A stretch of 64,000 nt of DNA from Prinsepia uniflora (taxonomy: Eukaryota; Streptophyta; Magnoliopsida; Rosales; Rosaceae). The position numbers were made by a program, and so were the translations under genes. The stretch lies in NCBI GenBank assembly GCA_032719365.1, contig CM064876.1:55547864-55611863 (forward strand), read 5' to 3'. Positions 35,640 through 47,400 of this stretch are shown here, one piece after another; position 1 is the first letter of the stretch, and every line of letters begins with the position of its first letter. Below the pieces are notes generated by a model. The model had not been told where the DNA came from, made no database searches, and saw only the letters and a list, made by a program, of their open reading frames with translations.

Positions 35640-36780
35640 AGGGGTCCTGGTAAAGAAGCCCTCAGGGGCGTGGCGCATGTGCATCGACTTCACCGACCTA
35701 AACAAGGCATGCCCCAAGGACAGCTTCCCACTACCCAAAATCGATTAGTTGGTCGACGCCACTGCCAGACATGAGCTCCTCAACTTCATGGATGCTTACT
35801 CGAGATACAATCAGATATCCATGCACCCCGCAAACCAGATCCACACCACTTTCAGCACCGACCAGGGCTTGTATTGCTACAACGAGATGCCCTTCGGTCT
35901 AAAAAACGTTGGGGCTACCTACCAGCGATTGGTCAACTACATGTTCGATGACCAGATCGGCAAAACCATGGAGGTCTATGTGGACGATATGTTGGTAAAA
36001 AGAAAGACGGCCGACCAACACATCACCAACCTCACCCGCATGTTCTTGGTCCTCAAAAAATTCTGGATTCGCCTCAATCCGGCGAAGTGAGTTTTTGGGG
36101 TCGGTTCGGGAAAGTTTCTCGGCTTCATGATCAGCCAGCGCGGCATCAAAGCTAATACAGAGCCTGACCGGCCGAGTCACCGCACTGACCCGATTCATTT
36201 CAAAGGCAACCGACCGGTGCGTCCCTTTCTTCAAGGCCCTTAAAGCTCGGTCCAAACACATTACCTGGACCGAGGAGTGCGACAAAGATTTTACCGAGCT
36301 AAAAGTATACATGAGTTGAGCACCCTTACTCTCCCGACCAGAAACTGGAGAGACCCTCATCTTGTACCTGTCGGTCTCTAACTCCACCGTCAGCTCCGCC
36401 CTCATCAGACATTCCGAGGGCGCCGAACACCCTGTCTACTACGTCAGCCGAGCACTACAAGACGCAGAAACCAGGTACACTGACCTTGAAAAGCTTGCTT
36501 TTGCTTTGACCACTTCTTCCAGGAAGCTCCGGCCATACTTCCAGGCCCACGCGATCATCGTCCTGACCAATCGCCCACTCCACTATGTTTTACAATAACC
36601 GGACACTTCCAGTCGGCTTCTCAAATGGTCCATCGAGCTCAGCGAGTTTGACATCACCTTCGCCCCTCGGCCAGCGGAAAAAGGGCAGGCCATCGCCGAT
36701 TTTATTGCCAAATTCACCTATCCATCGGCCGAGCCCGAAGTCTATGCCGACACAGAATAGGCTTCAACGTCCCGACCAGC
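35640..36780 (+). pseudogene. Tat2 reverse transcriptase and RNase H remnant
   Basis: RT: MCIDFTDLNKACPKDSFPLP, FMDAYSRYNQISMHP, FGLKNVGATYQRLVNYMF, active site YVDDMLVK near 35978. RNase H: VYYVSRALQDAETRYTDLEK and LTNRPLHYVLQ, then IADFIAKFTYPS. Stops at 35746, 36088 and 36596, plus a frameshift near 36160. After about 36780 a short start of a second RNase H (QQW) is cut; no integrase follows. Confidence 0.85.
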
Positions 36781-37337
36781 AATGGACGTGCACCACCTCC
36801 TTCGGTCCTTTGACCCCAGCCCGCTGGCCGGTACCACTGCCAAATGGCCAGCCAGCTCACAGGCGGCGGGCCACGCAGACACACACCTTATGACCTCTCG
36901 CCACTCACATCCATCGCGAAGTCGTTCCACGCTTCCACAAGCCAACCACTTCTCCTCTGCTCTCGCATCGGTGACCTACCTCGACCGAGCACTTGGGGGA
37001 CTAAGGGACACACCGAGTTCCAGCACTCAGGAGGTCTGTGCAAGTCCTCAACCGAGGCAGACGCCTATACATGGAAACCCTTTTCCTACGGCTAAGGCCC
37101 AAACATACCGACCGAACACACACTCGATCTGTCTACAAAGAGTTACAACACACAGACCCTTCATCAATCGGCCAGTCCGGTAATACATACTTCTACGCTT
37201 GGACAATACGATTATTCGTTATATGCGTCGGTACCTAGACCGATCGGGATTTGGCGTTTACCCTATCCTATCAGGTCGGTATAAACAACAGTTCATTTAT
37301 TCAAATCAGCCTATAGCTAGCAATTTGTTACACTACT
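36781..37337. other. Tat2 spacer, no gene recognised
   Basis: Rearranged sequence between the pol remnant and the antisense ORF, rich in ACCGA and TCGGT motifs like the rest of Tat2. No integrase motif on either strand. Confidence 0.5.
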
Positions 37338-40191
37338 CTACGAGGCAGACCAATGTTCAGTCCGAACAATCAATACTTCAAAAGCAGTTTGGTTGGCGGT
37401 CGGAGTTTGGTCGGCGCCCGGCGGCTGGTCGGTCGGCATCCCCTCTTCTTCCTCTTCACTATCCTCAGCTTGCTTGACCGTATTTATATACTCCAAAGTC
37501 ACCTTGAAGCCAAGCCAGGGGGTCGTGTCGAAGTCGAAGTCGGGATAGGAACTGAGTATATTCTTGTAAATCTCCCTCTCGGCCGCCACTGTATACTCAT
37601 CCTGCTGATCTTAGAAATCTTGGGAATGGAGGAAGTCCGAGACAGCGCCCGACCGACCGGAGGTAAGTCGGGCTTCCAGCATGTACTTGTCCATATCCCG
37701 GATCACCACCTCCTCCTCGAAGAGCTCAGCCGCCTTCTTGCATTGTTCCGCCTGGGCCGAGTGACGCTCGGTCTCCGCTCTATGCCTCACCAGTTCCACG
37801 TGGGACTGGTCGACCTCGGCCGTCCTACGCTCCCTCTCCAGCTTGAAACGGTCATTCTCCTCGGTGACCCGCTCCAGCTCAGACCTGAGTTGGTCTGCCT
37901 CCTCCGCCGCCTACTTCCCGGCACTGACCTACTCGGCATACATGCGGAGCCGAGCCTCTAACTCTGTCAGCATCTGCTCCTTGGCCTGAAGCCTCCGGTC
38001 CATCTCAACCACTACATCCCGAGCCGACTCAGTCTCTACCTTCAGCATCTGCTCGGTGTCCAACGACTCCCGAGCAGCATTAGCAGCTTGCTCCTTCATC
38101 TACTTCTTTTCTTCCTCCGCGTAAGCCGCTCGGTCTAGAGCGTCAGAGTAGATGACGAACAGCCGACCAAGGGACTGCACCAACACACACGAGTTAGTAA
38201 AAATACCAAAAAATAAAACGCAAGTCAGGGTACACCGAATTACTTACATGGGAGGCAGCATCCATAGACCTTAACAGCTGCTCGGGGACCGCTTCCCCAG
38301 AATAGGTGCCCAGACCGCGCAGCTCCTTGAAGGCACCCGCCGCCATGTTATCTACGACCGGCTGCATCCGCTCGCGCACCGAAGTAGGAGTATCCTCCCA
38401 CCGATCTCCCCCGGCTAGCGAGCCGCCCCGACTGGAGTACTGCTTCGCCGACTGCTTAGCTAGGAGAGCAGCCTCAGAAGGGCGCGGCGGGACCGACCAC
38501 GAGGGATCAAACTTCCTCGGACACACATCTTGCTGCAGAAGTGCGCCTTGAGGCTGGGGACCGGTCGGTGGCGTCTGCATCGGCAGTGATACTCCCTGGA
38601 AGGTAAATGGCGGCTCCGGGAAGGTCATCTCAATAGGGTCAGAAATGGCGACCCGGGTTCTCACTTCCTCCGCGGTCTTGGCGAGCGAATTCCAAACCTG
38701 CCTCTCCCGCTTAGCCTCATTCTCCGTGACCGTGATGCTGACCGGGTCGTCAGACGGGGCCACTGGCTCGGGGTCTTCCTGACCCTCCTCCAAATCGATC
38801 ACCAGAGCTGCAACCGCTAGCTCGGTGCGTTTGGCCACCGACTCGGGCATCAGATTCTTCAGTTCGCTCGGCGCAGCAGGGATGGCCACTGACGCGGACA
38901 TCAGATTCTTCAGCTGGCTCTTCCTTCTTTTCTTCCCCCTGTCAACGCCGAACAGTTTGCCAAGCCTTTCGGCCGCCTTTGGATTGAAATCGGGCGACTT
39001 ATGAGATCCTGAGCTGGCGTCCGGGCCTACTTCCTTTTATGGGCAGAGCTTGCCTCCTCAGCCGCTCGATCAATCCGATTTTTGACGTCTTTGGGGATGA
39101 CTTGCACCGAACACCAAGTGTCAGCACACAGAAAAATGCCAAAGTGTAACGACATGGCAACTCACCAAGATTGGGAATCAGACCGACCTCGTGCAACAGT
39201 CAGGGTACCCGAAGCAAGTCTCGGTGACGCCACGGGGCGGTACACGCCTTCTTGACCCGCTCACAGGCCTTCCTTTCTTCAACGGTGGGGATCGCCTCGG
39301 GAAGAGTGCCTGCACAATATACACGTCAGTCAGCCACTTCAAACACTGACCTACAAAATTAGTATTTAAATTACAAAGTGAAGACTGACCCTCGGCGCCC
39401 AGATCCTGAAATGACGACGGTATGCCCCGTCCTCCCCAGTTCCCCCCCCCCCCCCCCCCCCCCGACGTAAATAAATTTGTTCTTGTACGTCTTCTAGGAT
39501 GACGGTATGCCGTAGATGAACTCTCACCGCGTCATCTTATCCTTGCACTGAGCATGCACCCAACCCGTGCTCTGTTGCTGCTGCGCAAACTCGTACAAGT
39601 AGACGACCTGAACGTAGGTCGGTGGTTTTTCCCAGATCTGGCGAAGGCAGCATACATGCTGACCAGAATGATCCAAACATTCGGGTTCAGCTGACCGAGG
39701 GCCACGCGCAGCCCTCAGATCATCCTCCTCAGCCACGGGTGCAGGGGCAATCGAACGTCGTGGCTATACAGCTCGGTGTAGAACAAGGCCCATCCCTCTG
39801 GCGCCTCACTAGGTAGCTCGGTGGGACCAACCACCCGCAACTCCACGTCATCCGGTACCCCCCATGCCGACCAGAACTTCATCACTGACGATTCCATCTC
39901 GCGACTCTCGTTTGCGTCAATCGACCACACCACCGTGTCAGCCTCCTCGGTCAGAACCTCAGCAGCCCGAGCCGCGCTCGCACTGGCCAACTCTTTCCTA
40001 CTGGTCGGAGTTTTCTCTACCTTCGACCGACCGGACGCCGACACCCCGGTCTGATCACTTCTGGCGGTGTTCTGGGCCCCTCGCCTCGTCGGTGTACCCT
40101 CCACCGAAATGCCCCCGTCTACCCAAGAGCTTTGTTGCTCCCCTTTGTCGTAGTCCCGCACTTCGTTGGATTGGCTATCTCTCTCAGACAT
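37338..40191 (-). pseudogene. Tat2 antisense ORF (gypsy-type 'Transposase_28'-like)
   Basis: Starts MSERDSQSNE at 40191, similar to MSENSNST of Tat1. Broken frames in order: an acidic Ser-rich N-terminus; VELRVVGPTELPSEAPEGW with HDVRLPLHPWLRR; LGQLNPNVWIILVSMYAAF; PPTYVQVVYLYEFAQQQQ; a poly-G tract (39442-39463); then a Glu/Ala-rich stretch with coiled-coil character (37600-38100). Function unknown. Read away from the pol genes, with its own TATA at 40523-40530. Confidence 0.65.
39442..39463. repeat. C22 homopolymer
   Basis: Twenty-two consecutive C in the plus strand, inside the Tat2 antisense ORF. Confidence 0.95.
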
Positions 40192-41600
40192 CGCACCACT
40201 GTGAACAAGGAATAAAGATAAAAAGCAAACACATCTTGAACACCGACCCGTATTTTAGCAGGATTGGCCCGTGTCCGAACCCCGGTTCATCCACAGTTCA
40301 TCCCCCAGAAACAAACAAGAAAAATATTACGAAAAACAAGCCAACAAAAGAGAAGACGGAACGTCTTACCTGACGATTCACAGACAAATTGTCCTCGCCA
40401 GAGCTTGTACCACCGTAAAAAGATATCGGAATTGCTCGCTCGAAATCGCCTAAATACAGACAAATCCCACACCAACAGGTTGCAAGAAAGTGAAAGGGGT
40501 AAAAAATGTTTTTTCACCCAGTATTTATAGGCCCAGGTCGGTAATCGAAGCGTCGCCTTATTCCGCGTGACATTTATTACCGCAGAAAGCTGTCCCCCAC
40601 GGGGCACGCGTGCCCATAAATACCCGCTGACAACCAACGGTCGGGGATTCCAACAGTGCGCCGACTGACACGCGACACAGACGGCTCCTCGATTCCTTCA
40701 ACTGTCATGTCCACTAACCCATGGCGTAGGTGGCTCCTCGACTGCCACACCTACTGGCGTCTTCTCCAGCCCACACCGACCGAATCATGTCGTCTCGGTC
40801 TACCGCCCACCTCTCGTCACCTACGTATCCGCTCGGTTCAATCCCTCGCATGGGGGACTTGGGGGACTGAAGGCATGTACATCCGGTCTGGGACACTCTT
40901 TTTACAAGTCCCCAACAGAGAAATTCCACCTCGGTCACAAACTTGGGGGACTTCTGTTCATACCATATCGGCCCAGACCGAGCTTGAAACTCATACTGAT
41001 TACAGGCCCAACCCATTGCCAAAACAGTACCAGTTCGGACCAATCTTGGAGGCCCAGCCCTCTGCCCGGCTCGGTATGTCGGCCCAGACCGACCTAGAGG
41101 CCCAGCACTCTTCTGACACCATGCCACTGGCCGACTCTAGAGGCCCAGCCCCTGTCGGTCGGTGAGCCGGCCCAGACCGACCGGTCGGTCCAATACTGCT
41201 GCCTAGCACAAGCCCAAGGGATCCAGGCCCACTCACGCGAACAAACCCTAGTCGGGTCTGGATGACACCTCCACGTGTCAGTCCCACAACGAATTGACAT
41301 TTGTCCCACATCGGGAAAATAAAAAATATTATATTCATCGCACCCGTACAAAGGGGGTCCATTCGTCGTACAAAGGTAACAAAGCAATTTACTGTTCACT
41401 ACTACTTTTACAGTATACTTTCCATCACCCTCTACACCTTAGACCGATCATTGACGTGGGCATCGGAGTACCTTTGGGCCGGTACTACACCAGTGCCTAT
41501 ACTCTGACCAACCGACCAGTTTCCTTCCTTTTCAGGTTTACACAGAGCACGTGACTAAGGATCATTCGCTCCCTAAGTTGGCACATTTTGTGCATCAACA
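40192..41600 (+). repeat. Tat2 antisense leader and 3' LTR region
   Basis: Contains TATAAATA on minus (40523-40530) and, at 41040-41190, several GGCCCAG motifs separated by TCGGT-type sequence. The right end GTGCATCAACA has a TG...CA form in reverse (TGTTGATGCAC). The inner LTR border is not visible without the other LTR. Confidence 0.5.
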
Positions 41601-42584
41601 AAATGTATATTAGAAATTGATATCCCATCTTTTAGAAACCTTTCTGGTACACCAAACAAGTTGATAAAAAATCAAAATAGTAACCATAAAAAGAACAAAA
41701 TATCACGATTGAAAGTGGAATGTTGTGAAAAAATTAAACCATATTTTTCTAGTAGTGCTGAATGAAATGTAACAATTTCTTACTTTAAACGCACCAACTA
41801 TTTACTTTCTAAGTCATACCTTACAACCGGCATTCCCATAATTAGCAACATTCAAAAAATCCATCCAAGTATCGCAATAGTTAAAATGATTGATTACCGT
41901 TAAAGAGTACCATCAAATGCCAAATAACAATAAAGCCATAACTGGTTTTCAATTTTACGTAAAACTAAAACTCGATTTAATTTGGCTTTGGTTTGACACG
42001 CTTGAGTCTTAAACTACAAAATTCTGGTAAGAAAATAAATACAACATCTGGGGCATTGGATTCTCAAAACTAGTTTTGTATTAATGAATGATTTGAGAAT
42101 ATAGAGGAAAATAAACTTGCATATTCCTAAATCCTAAAATACATTCAAATATGCTGAACACATTTAGGCAGCTAAGAGGAGGGTAGCGGATTCCAGCCCA
42201 AACCGCAAGAGTTTTAGCATATGTGCCAGTCCAGTGTCTGCCTGAGTCTCAGATAAACGGTGAGTACCTCGAGTATCGATATGCATTACAACAGAAGGAT
42301 GCAGTGCAGCTTTATATGCAACATCAGCAATCATGTTCTCACTTTTATGTTAAAACTGTCCTTAACAAACCAGATAGATGTAAAATACAAATAAACCGAA
42401 GACTTTCAGTACTGCTATTCCGCAACTGATTGACAAAAACAAACTGACCTGGACTGTGAACAACACAAAGCAGCCTTAAAGCTATAAAGGCTACGCATAC
42501 TTCAACAGACACAATCTGAAAAAGCCTCACAACACAGCATTTATTGCTGACTCTTTACCATCAAATGCTAAATTTAGTCTTTTC
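41601..42584. other. AT-rich 3' flank of the CUE gene
   Basis: Holds the probable 3' UTR of the CUE gene next to 42585. No gene, tRNA or transposon end recognised. Confidence 0.5.
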
Positions 42585-45267
42585 TTAAAAGACATCAGGA
42601 TGGAAATGTCCGGGGATGGAGTTGCCTTGCTGAGCCTGCTTCAGATGCATTGTCAATGCATAGTTGTTAACCTATCACAAAACCACAAATATTTCTCTCG
42701 ATTTTAGTTAGCATGCAGCAAGACAAAACGCACTACATATAAGGTAATGGCCTCTTTCCAGATAGCATGCACAGGTAATATGAAACATTGACTATGAATT
42801 ATTCTATGGATGTGTGGTTCAGATAATAAATTTGGTGAGACTCATATTTCCTCAATTTCCGTAATTGGCTCTCATCACATTCCAGTGAAATGTATATTTT
42901 CAAATCTTTTACAGTATAATTCTTAAGAAATGAATGCCACATCTGGTGTGCCTAAGATTGGATTGGATAACTCACTACATTTAAGGGATGTATTTAGTCC
43001 AAGTTGAGGCTAGGATATGAATAAGTCATTAAGGAAACCTAACCACTCCAATCCCTCCAAAATGGTAGGCTATCAGCACCTTACAATTAATCCACTTAAT
43101 TCCTTATTTGGCAACAATCTAAGGGAATTCCAACAACTTATCAATATGCACAGCCAATAGGCATTGTATCATCCACCCCGTCCATCCAGGTCCAGGAATT
43201 ACTAACTAAATAATTCTGCAATAGAGGATCCAGCAACATAATACTGTTCTAATTAAGATTTTAAAATAAATCATCGTCTTCAGATATTTTAAATAAACTT
43301 AGTTCTTGTTTAAAGACTCTTCATTATATAAATCATTATCATAACATTCAAGCACCACGCAAATTATTTACTACATTAATCCTGGAGAAACAGTAAAATT
43401 TATAATAATTTGAGTATCAACAAAAAAAAAATAAAAAAAAATTCTAACCTCAAGTGTTCTTAATTGCTCCTGATATTGAGATACCAACTGCTTCAGATGC
43501 TGGAATTCTTGGTTCCGTTCCTCATACTCCTTCTGACGTTCATGCTGAATGGAGACAGCACGTTTAAGAATGGAATTCTCCCTTATCAGTCCTTCAATTT
43601 GTTGTTTCAGCAGCATATTGTCCTTTTAATTAAAAAATCATAACCACATCATTAGTAAAGGTAGTTTAAAAATTCTTTCGTCGGTATCTAGATACTAACC
43701 AGATGCTATAGACATAGAAGAAAAGCATGAATTACGGGTTGAAGATTGTGACAACATGGACAAAAGTACCAGAACCAGAAAAGAATTACACCTTTTGAAA
43801 ACTTTGGGCAGCCTCAGCACCAGCACATGCACTGATGGATTTTTCTAAAACCTCTAGAACTTTGGCAGCACGGATCTTGGCATCATCCACACTACTCGCA
43901 CTCATCATTTCCCTGACTAACAATTCAACCCATTCTGCACCATCTGCAGGGAGGTTGCTTGGAACTGATGGATTCTCAGAAGCAGGGGCAGCTTCATCAT
44001 TAATCAATGTGCCTGCAAAATTAGAAGCAACAACTGAAAAGACCAAAACTGTACAATACACAACAAACAAGAATCAAATTATCAATAGAACTTTTTATTT
44101 GAAGGAAAAAATTATCAACTGTTAAAAAGCAAGTTGAAATGAGAAATAGAAAAAATAATCTTATGGCCATTTACTCATGGACCGCTAACCTTCTGGTTCT
44201 AAAATGTATGTTAATGCCCGGTACTGGAAAACTAGCTGAAAGGTCATAAACAAATAGAGAAGGTGCATATTTCAGCAGACAACTAAAAAAAAAAAAAGGC
44301 CACATACAATTCATATTTACAAGAGAAGATTTTTGTGCCTAAACCAGTTGTTACAAACAAAACAATTTTATGTATAGCTTGTCAATGAGCTTTCTTATTC
44401 TTCAGACCATGACAGAAATTTGACCACTTACACAAAAGTAATCATGGATCAAATCGCATCACAAATACTACCTGAACTAACAAACATAAATTGAGTTCCC
44501 AATAATAGTGGTGAGTGTAAGAAAAAGAAAAGGTCATTAACAGAATTACTAAATAATGAAACTAAGTATACCGATTGAAGGTATGAAGACTTATACCGTT
44601 ACCTGCAGTATCATCTGGCTGTTCAGCAGAAGCAGGGTTTTCCTCCCCAGATCCTAGGCGAAGCTCATGCAACCTCTTGATGGCCGCATCTATGTCATTT
44701 CCAGATTCTTCCAATGTTCTCTCTAGAACCTAAAGATTGTAAAGAACATGTTACAGGTTTCCCAGTATATCCAAGAAATCGCTATTTTTCGTTAAATCAA
44801 AGTCAGATTTGAAAACTGAATTCTAGAATTTTCAGCCTTCTAACGGAAAATCAACCCTACGTGAACCAAAGCAGAAGATCATCTCCGCAATGCAGTGCAA
44901 CATAGAAAACAACTATTTTTTTTTTACAAAAAATAAAAATCTAAGCCATCATCATTCAAATATTAAACAAAGAAGAGTCACATAGAGTCCCAAAATTCCA
45001 ATATTAACATTTTTTTTTCTCTGAAATCAAACAGGAATAGGAAATCCAAAACCAAATATAACATCGAATAAAAAAAACCACAAGATTATCTATTACTACC
45101 TGAGGGTCCATTTGAGGAAAGACCGAGCGAAGCTGGTCGAGAAGATAAGGCGCGGAGAAGCGAATGGGAGATGTAGAAGAAGAACAGCGCAGCCTCTTGG
45201 TGAGGGGTGGTGATGGAGGAAGCTCTTCAAAGAAGGACCTCTTGCTTCCACACACTGCCGCAGACAT
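42585..45267 (-). CDS. CUE-domain ubiquitin-binding coiled-coil protein, 5 exons
   Basis: Exons from GT-AG borders and phase: 45100-45267, 44603-44729, 43792-44012, 43449-43622, 42585-42671; all phases close and give 258 aa. The N-terminus is basic and Ser-rich (KRLRCSSSTS). Residues about 42-83 form a CUE domain, read across intron 1: LLDQLRSVFP, LERTLEESGNDIDAAIKRL. CUE domains bind ubiquitin. After an acidic Pro/Ala/Asn linker comes a helical region (EWVELLVREMM) and a coiled coil (about residues 175-230: QIEGLIRENSILKRAVSIQH, then LKQLVSQYQEQLRTLE). It ends HFHPDVF. From memory it resembles Arabidopsis 'ubiquitin system component Cue' proteins At1g80040 and At5g32440. The cell role is unknown. 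No frame breaks, so probably functional. Confidence 0.92.
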
Positions 45268-45334
45268 CCTTGATCTCTCGATCTCAAACGAATTGACAAG
45301 TGCACCGATTCAAATCCGATGATTTTCCAATAAA

Positions 45335-45352
45335 ATTAGGGTTAGGGTTTAG
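45335..45352 (-). promoter_or_regulatory. Telo-box in the CUE gene leader
   Basis: On minus, CTAAACCCTAACCCTAAT, about 70-85 bp before the ATG. AAACCCTA motifs near start sites are typical of plant housekeeping and growth genes. Confidence 0.6.
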
Positions 45353-45445
45353 ACGGATTGGGGGATTTGGGTGTGGAAGGGGATAAATTTTGGATTTTGT
45401 CTTTCGGGTTAGGTTTATGTGCTTACTGGTTTAGCGTTCCTGTTG

Positions 45446-45455
45446 TTATTTATAG
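45446..45455 (-). promoter_or_regulatory. Candidate TATA box of the CUE gene
   Basis: Minus strand CTATAAATAA, about 180 bp before the ATG and upstream of the telo-box. Confidence 0.5.
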
Positions 45456-45729
45456 GTAAATAAGTATATAAATATTTCAGGGGTGGGGAAAGGGACGATC
45501 GAGGAGAGGAAACTGCACGCGCTATATGGTCGCGTCCGTGGACTTTTTGGTTTTTATTTTCGGGATCTGCTTAGCAATTAGACGTTAACCCAACTAAATT
45601 TTAAATTTCTGAGCTAATTAGTAAGATATTACATTTTTTTTTTTGCTTTTTATTTGAAATGCCCTTTAAATTTTCTATCTAATCTCATGATCCCCTTTAA
45701 ATTTAACTTCATTCCAAAATACCCTTTCA

Positions 45730-46701
45730 ACATGGATTTTGTTAACAAGGTCACTACTGACGTGGCCTACCACGTATCCTAACAGTCTAACGCAATTGCC
45801 ACGTGGCATACCCTAACACGTAACACGTGGCACCCCTAGCCACCTGTCACGTGGAAACCCTGTCATATGCGCCACTAACCACTATCACGTGACACTCTAC
45901 CACGTGGCACTTGACAGACTCTGACATCCCTACCACGTGACACCCTGCCATGTTGAACCCTGCCATATAGCACCAAATGTGCCATACCATATGGCACTTG
46001 CCATGTGTTAGATGATGTCATCATGACGTCATCGGGAGATGTCATCATGACGTCAGTTGACATCATCACCTCGCCGGAGAAGACGACAGGAATCCTCCAT
46101 TGAAGATCTAAACTTCAAACCTTCAAATCTCCTTCATTTCTCAACCAAATTAGACGTTCTATAGTTAAAATTCATCTACTCAACCTAAGGAATCCAAAAC
46201 TAAAACTAGAATTGAGAAATGTTACTTGGATTCAAAGATATGAGCTCCCAAAGTTTCATCTAAACTTTCCTTCCTCCAACCGTGCAATCCCAGCAACCAC
46301 CAATCTTAACCCTGAGCTCTATGTGATCGTTGGGCTCCCTAAAATCTATTTCTAGGCATGGCTCACACTAAAAATTCCTCTAAATGGAGATGGAAATCAA
46401 AGGATGTAAATGTGTGTATGTTTTGTGCTTTGTTTAAGGGCTTAAATGGGTTTGGGGGGAGAGAGTGTGAAAATAAGATAAAGATGACAATGGCCCTTAT
46501 CCATTGAAAATCCCAAAGTATCTCCATATTTTCCATGACCAAAATGCCCTTCCTTCTTATAGAAAGCCAAGTCAAAGTCCCAAGGGCAAAATCATCAACA
46601 TCCCTAAATACTTATCAATAAATCTCCAAAAAATCCTAGAAAATTTCAGAAAATCTATGATAATTACCGTAAATCCCGTAATTATAGGTTGGGTTGTTAC
46701 A
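45730..46701 (-). repeat. LTR fragment with a CACGTG array
   Basis: The right end GGTTGGGTTGTTACA is the sense LTR start TGTAACAACCC. Immediately right is a purine tract on minus. The left half carries six perfect CACGTG palindromes (45800, 45824, 45848, 45886, 45901, 45934), and two TGACGTCA sites (46024, 46048). The outer end of this LTR is not clear. Confidence 0.7.
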
Positions 46702-47400
46702 ATCTACCCTCCTTATAGGAATTTCTCCCACGAAATTCGCACTTTCCCCTGCCAAATATAATGGAAAACTAGTCTCGCCTCCAATCCTAGGCTTCCATGT
46801 GGCCCCTTCGATGTCCAAATCCTTCCACGGTGCCACTACTAGGAAAAATTCACCAAACGTTTTACCCTGTCTGTCCATTCCTAAATCTAGACAGATCGCT
46901 CACTAAGCTCTAAATCCTTCTCGAGTACGCCTTGTCAACCCCAAAGGTCAACGAACCTATCTACCAAGATGTACCATCCTAGAGCCCACCAGCACGCAAA
47001 CAACCAACCCAAAGAAAGAATACATACATGTCTGCGTGAAAACAAACACACGTGCTCGCCTACCTGCAGTCTCATCACGTCCTTTCTACTTACCACCTAA
47101 TCCACCAGCTCCCCGAGCCTGACTTCTTGATGCTAAAGTCGAAGAATGTGTCCCCTGCTGACCCTGCAATACCGTACCCTAGCTCGTAGCACCACCATCC
47201 ATACGATGTGGACACTCCCTTTTGAAATGACCCAACTCTCCACAATAGAAGCAACCATCCATGCTATTCTCACCAACCCATCCACCCGAACCTGACCATC
47301 GGTTACCAAAACCCATGCGCTTACCACCAGAAGAACCAGAAGTAGGAACACATAAACCCTGGCACAATGGTTGGATCGATCTTGTTCGAAATTTTTTGAC
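46702..47400 (-). pseudogene. Gag C-terminal remnant with zinc knuckle
   Basis: The interior of the element whose 3' LTR ends at 46701. At about 47200-47260 on minus it reads GCFYCGELGHFKRECP, a CCHC knuckle followed by Gly/Ser-rich sequence (SGSSGGKRMGFG lies before it). No capsid part and no pol. Purine tract at 46702-46718. Confidence 0.7.

Larger units (their letters stand above)
35062..41600 (+). mobile_element. Tat2: second Tat-type Ty3/gypsy remnant
   Basis: Gag, RT and RNase H on plus, then an antisense ORF on minus (to 40191), then LTR-like DNA ending in GTGCATCAACA at 41600. The 5' LTR, the gag start, protease and integrase are missing. Same architecture and gag as Tat1, opposite orientation. 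Confidence 0.75.

Noticed and set aside
37353..37961. 202-codon plus frame in Tat2
   Set aside because: It is the antiparallel reading of the Glu/Ala-rich part of the minus antisense ORF.
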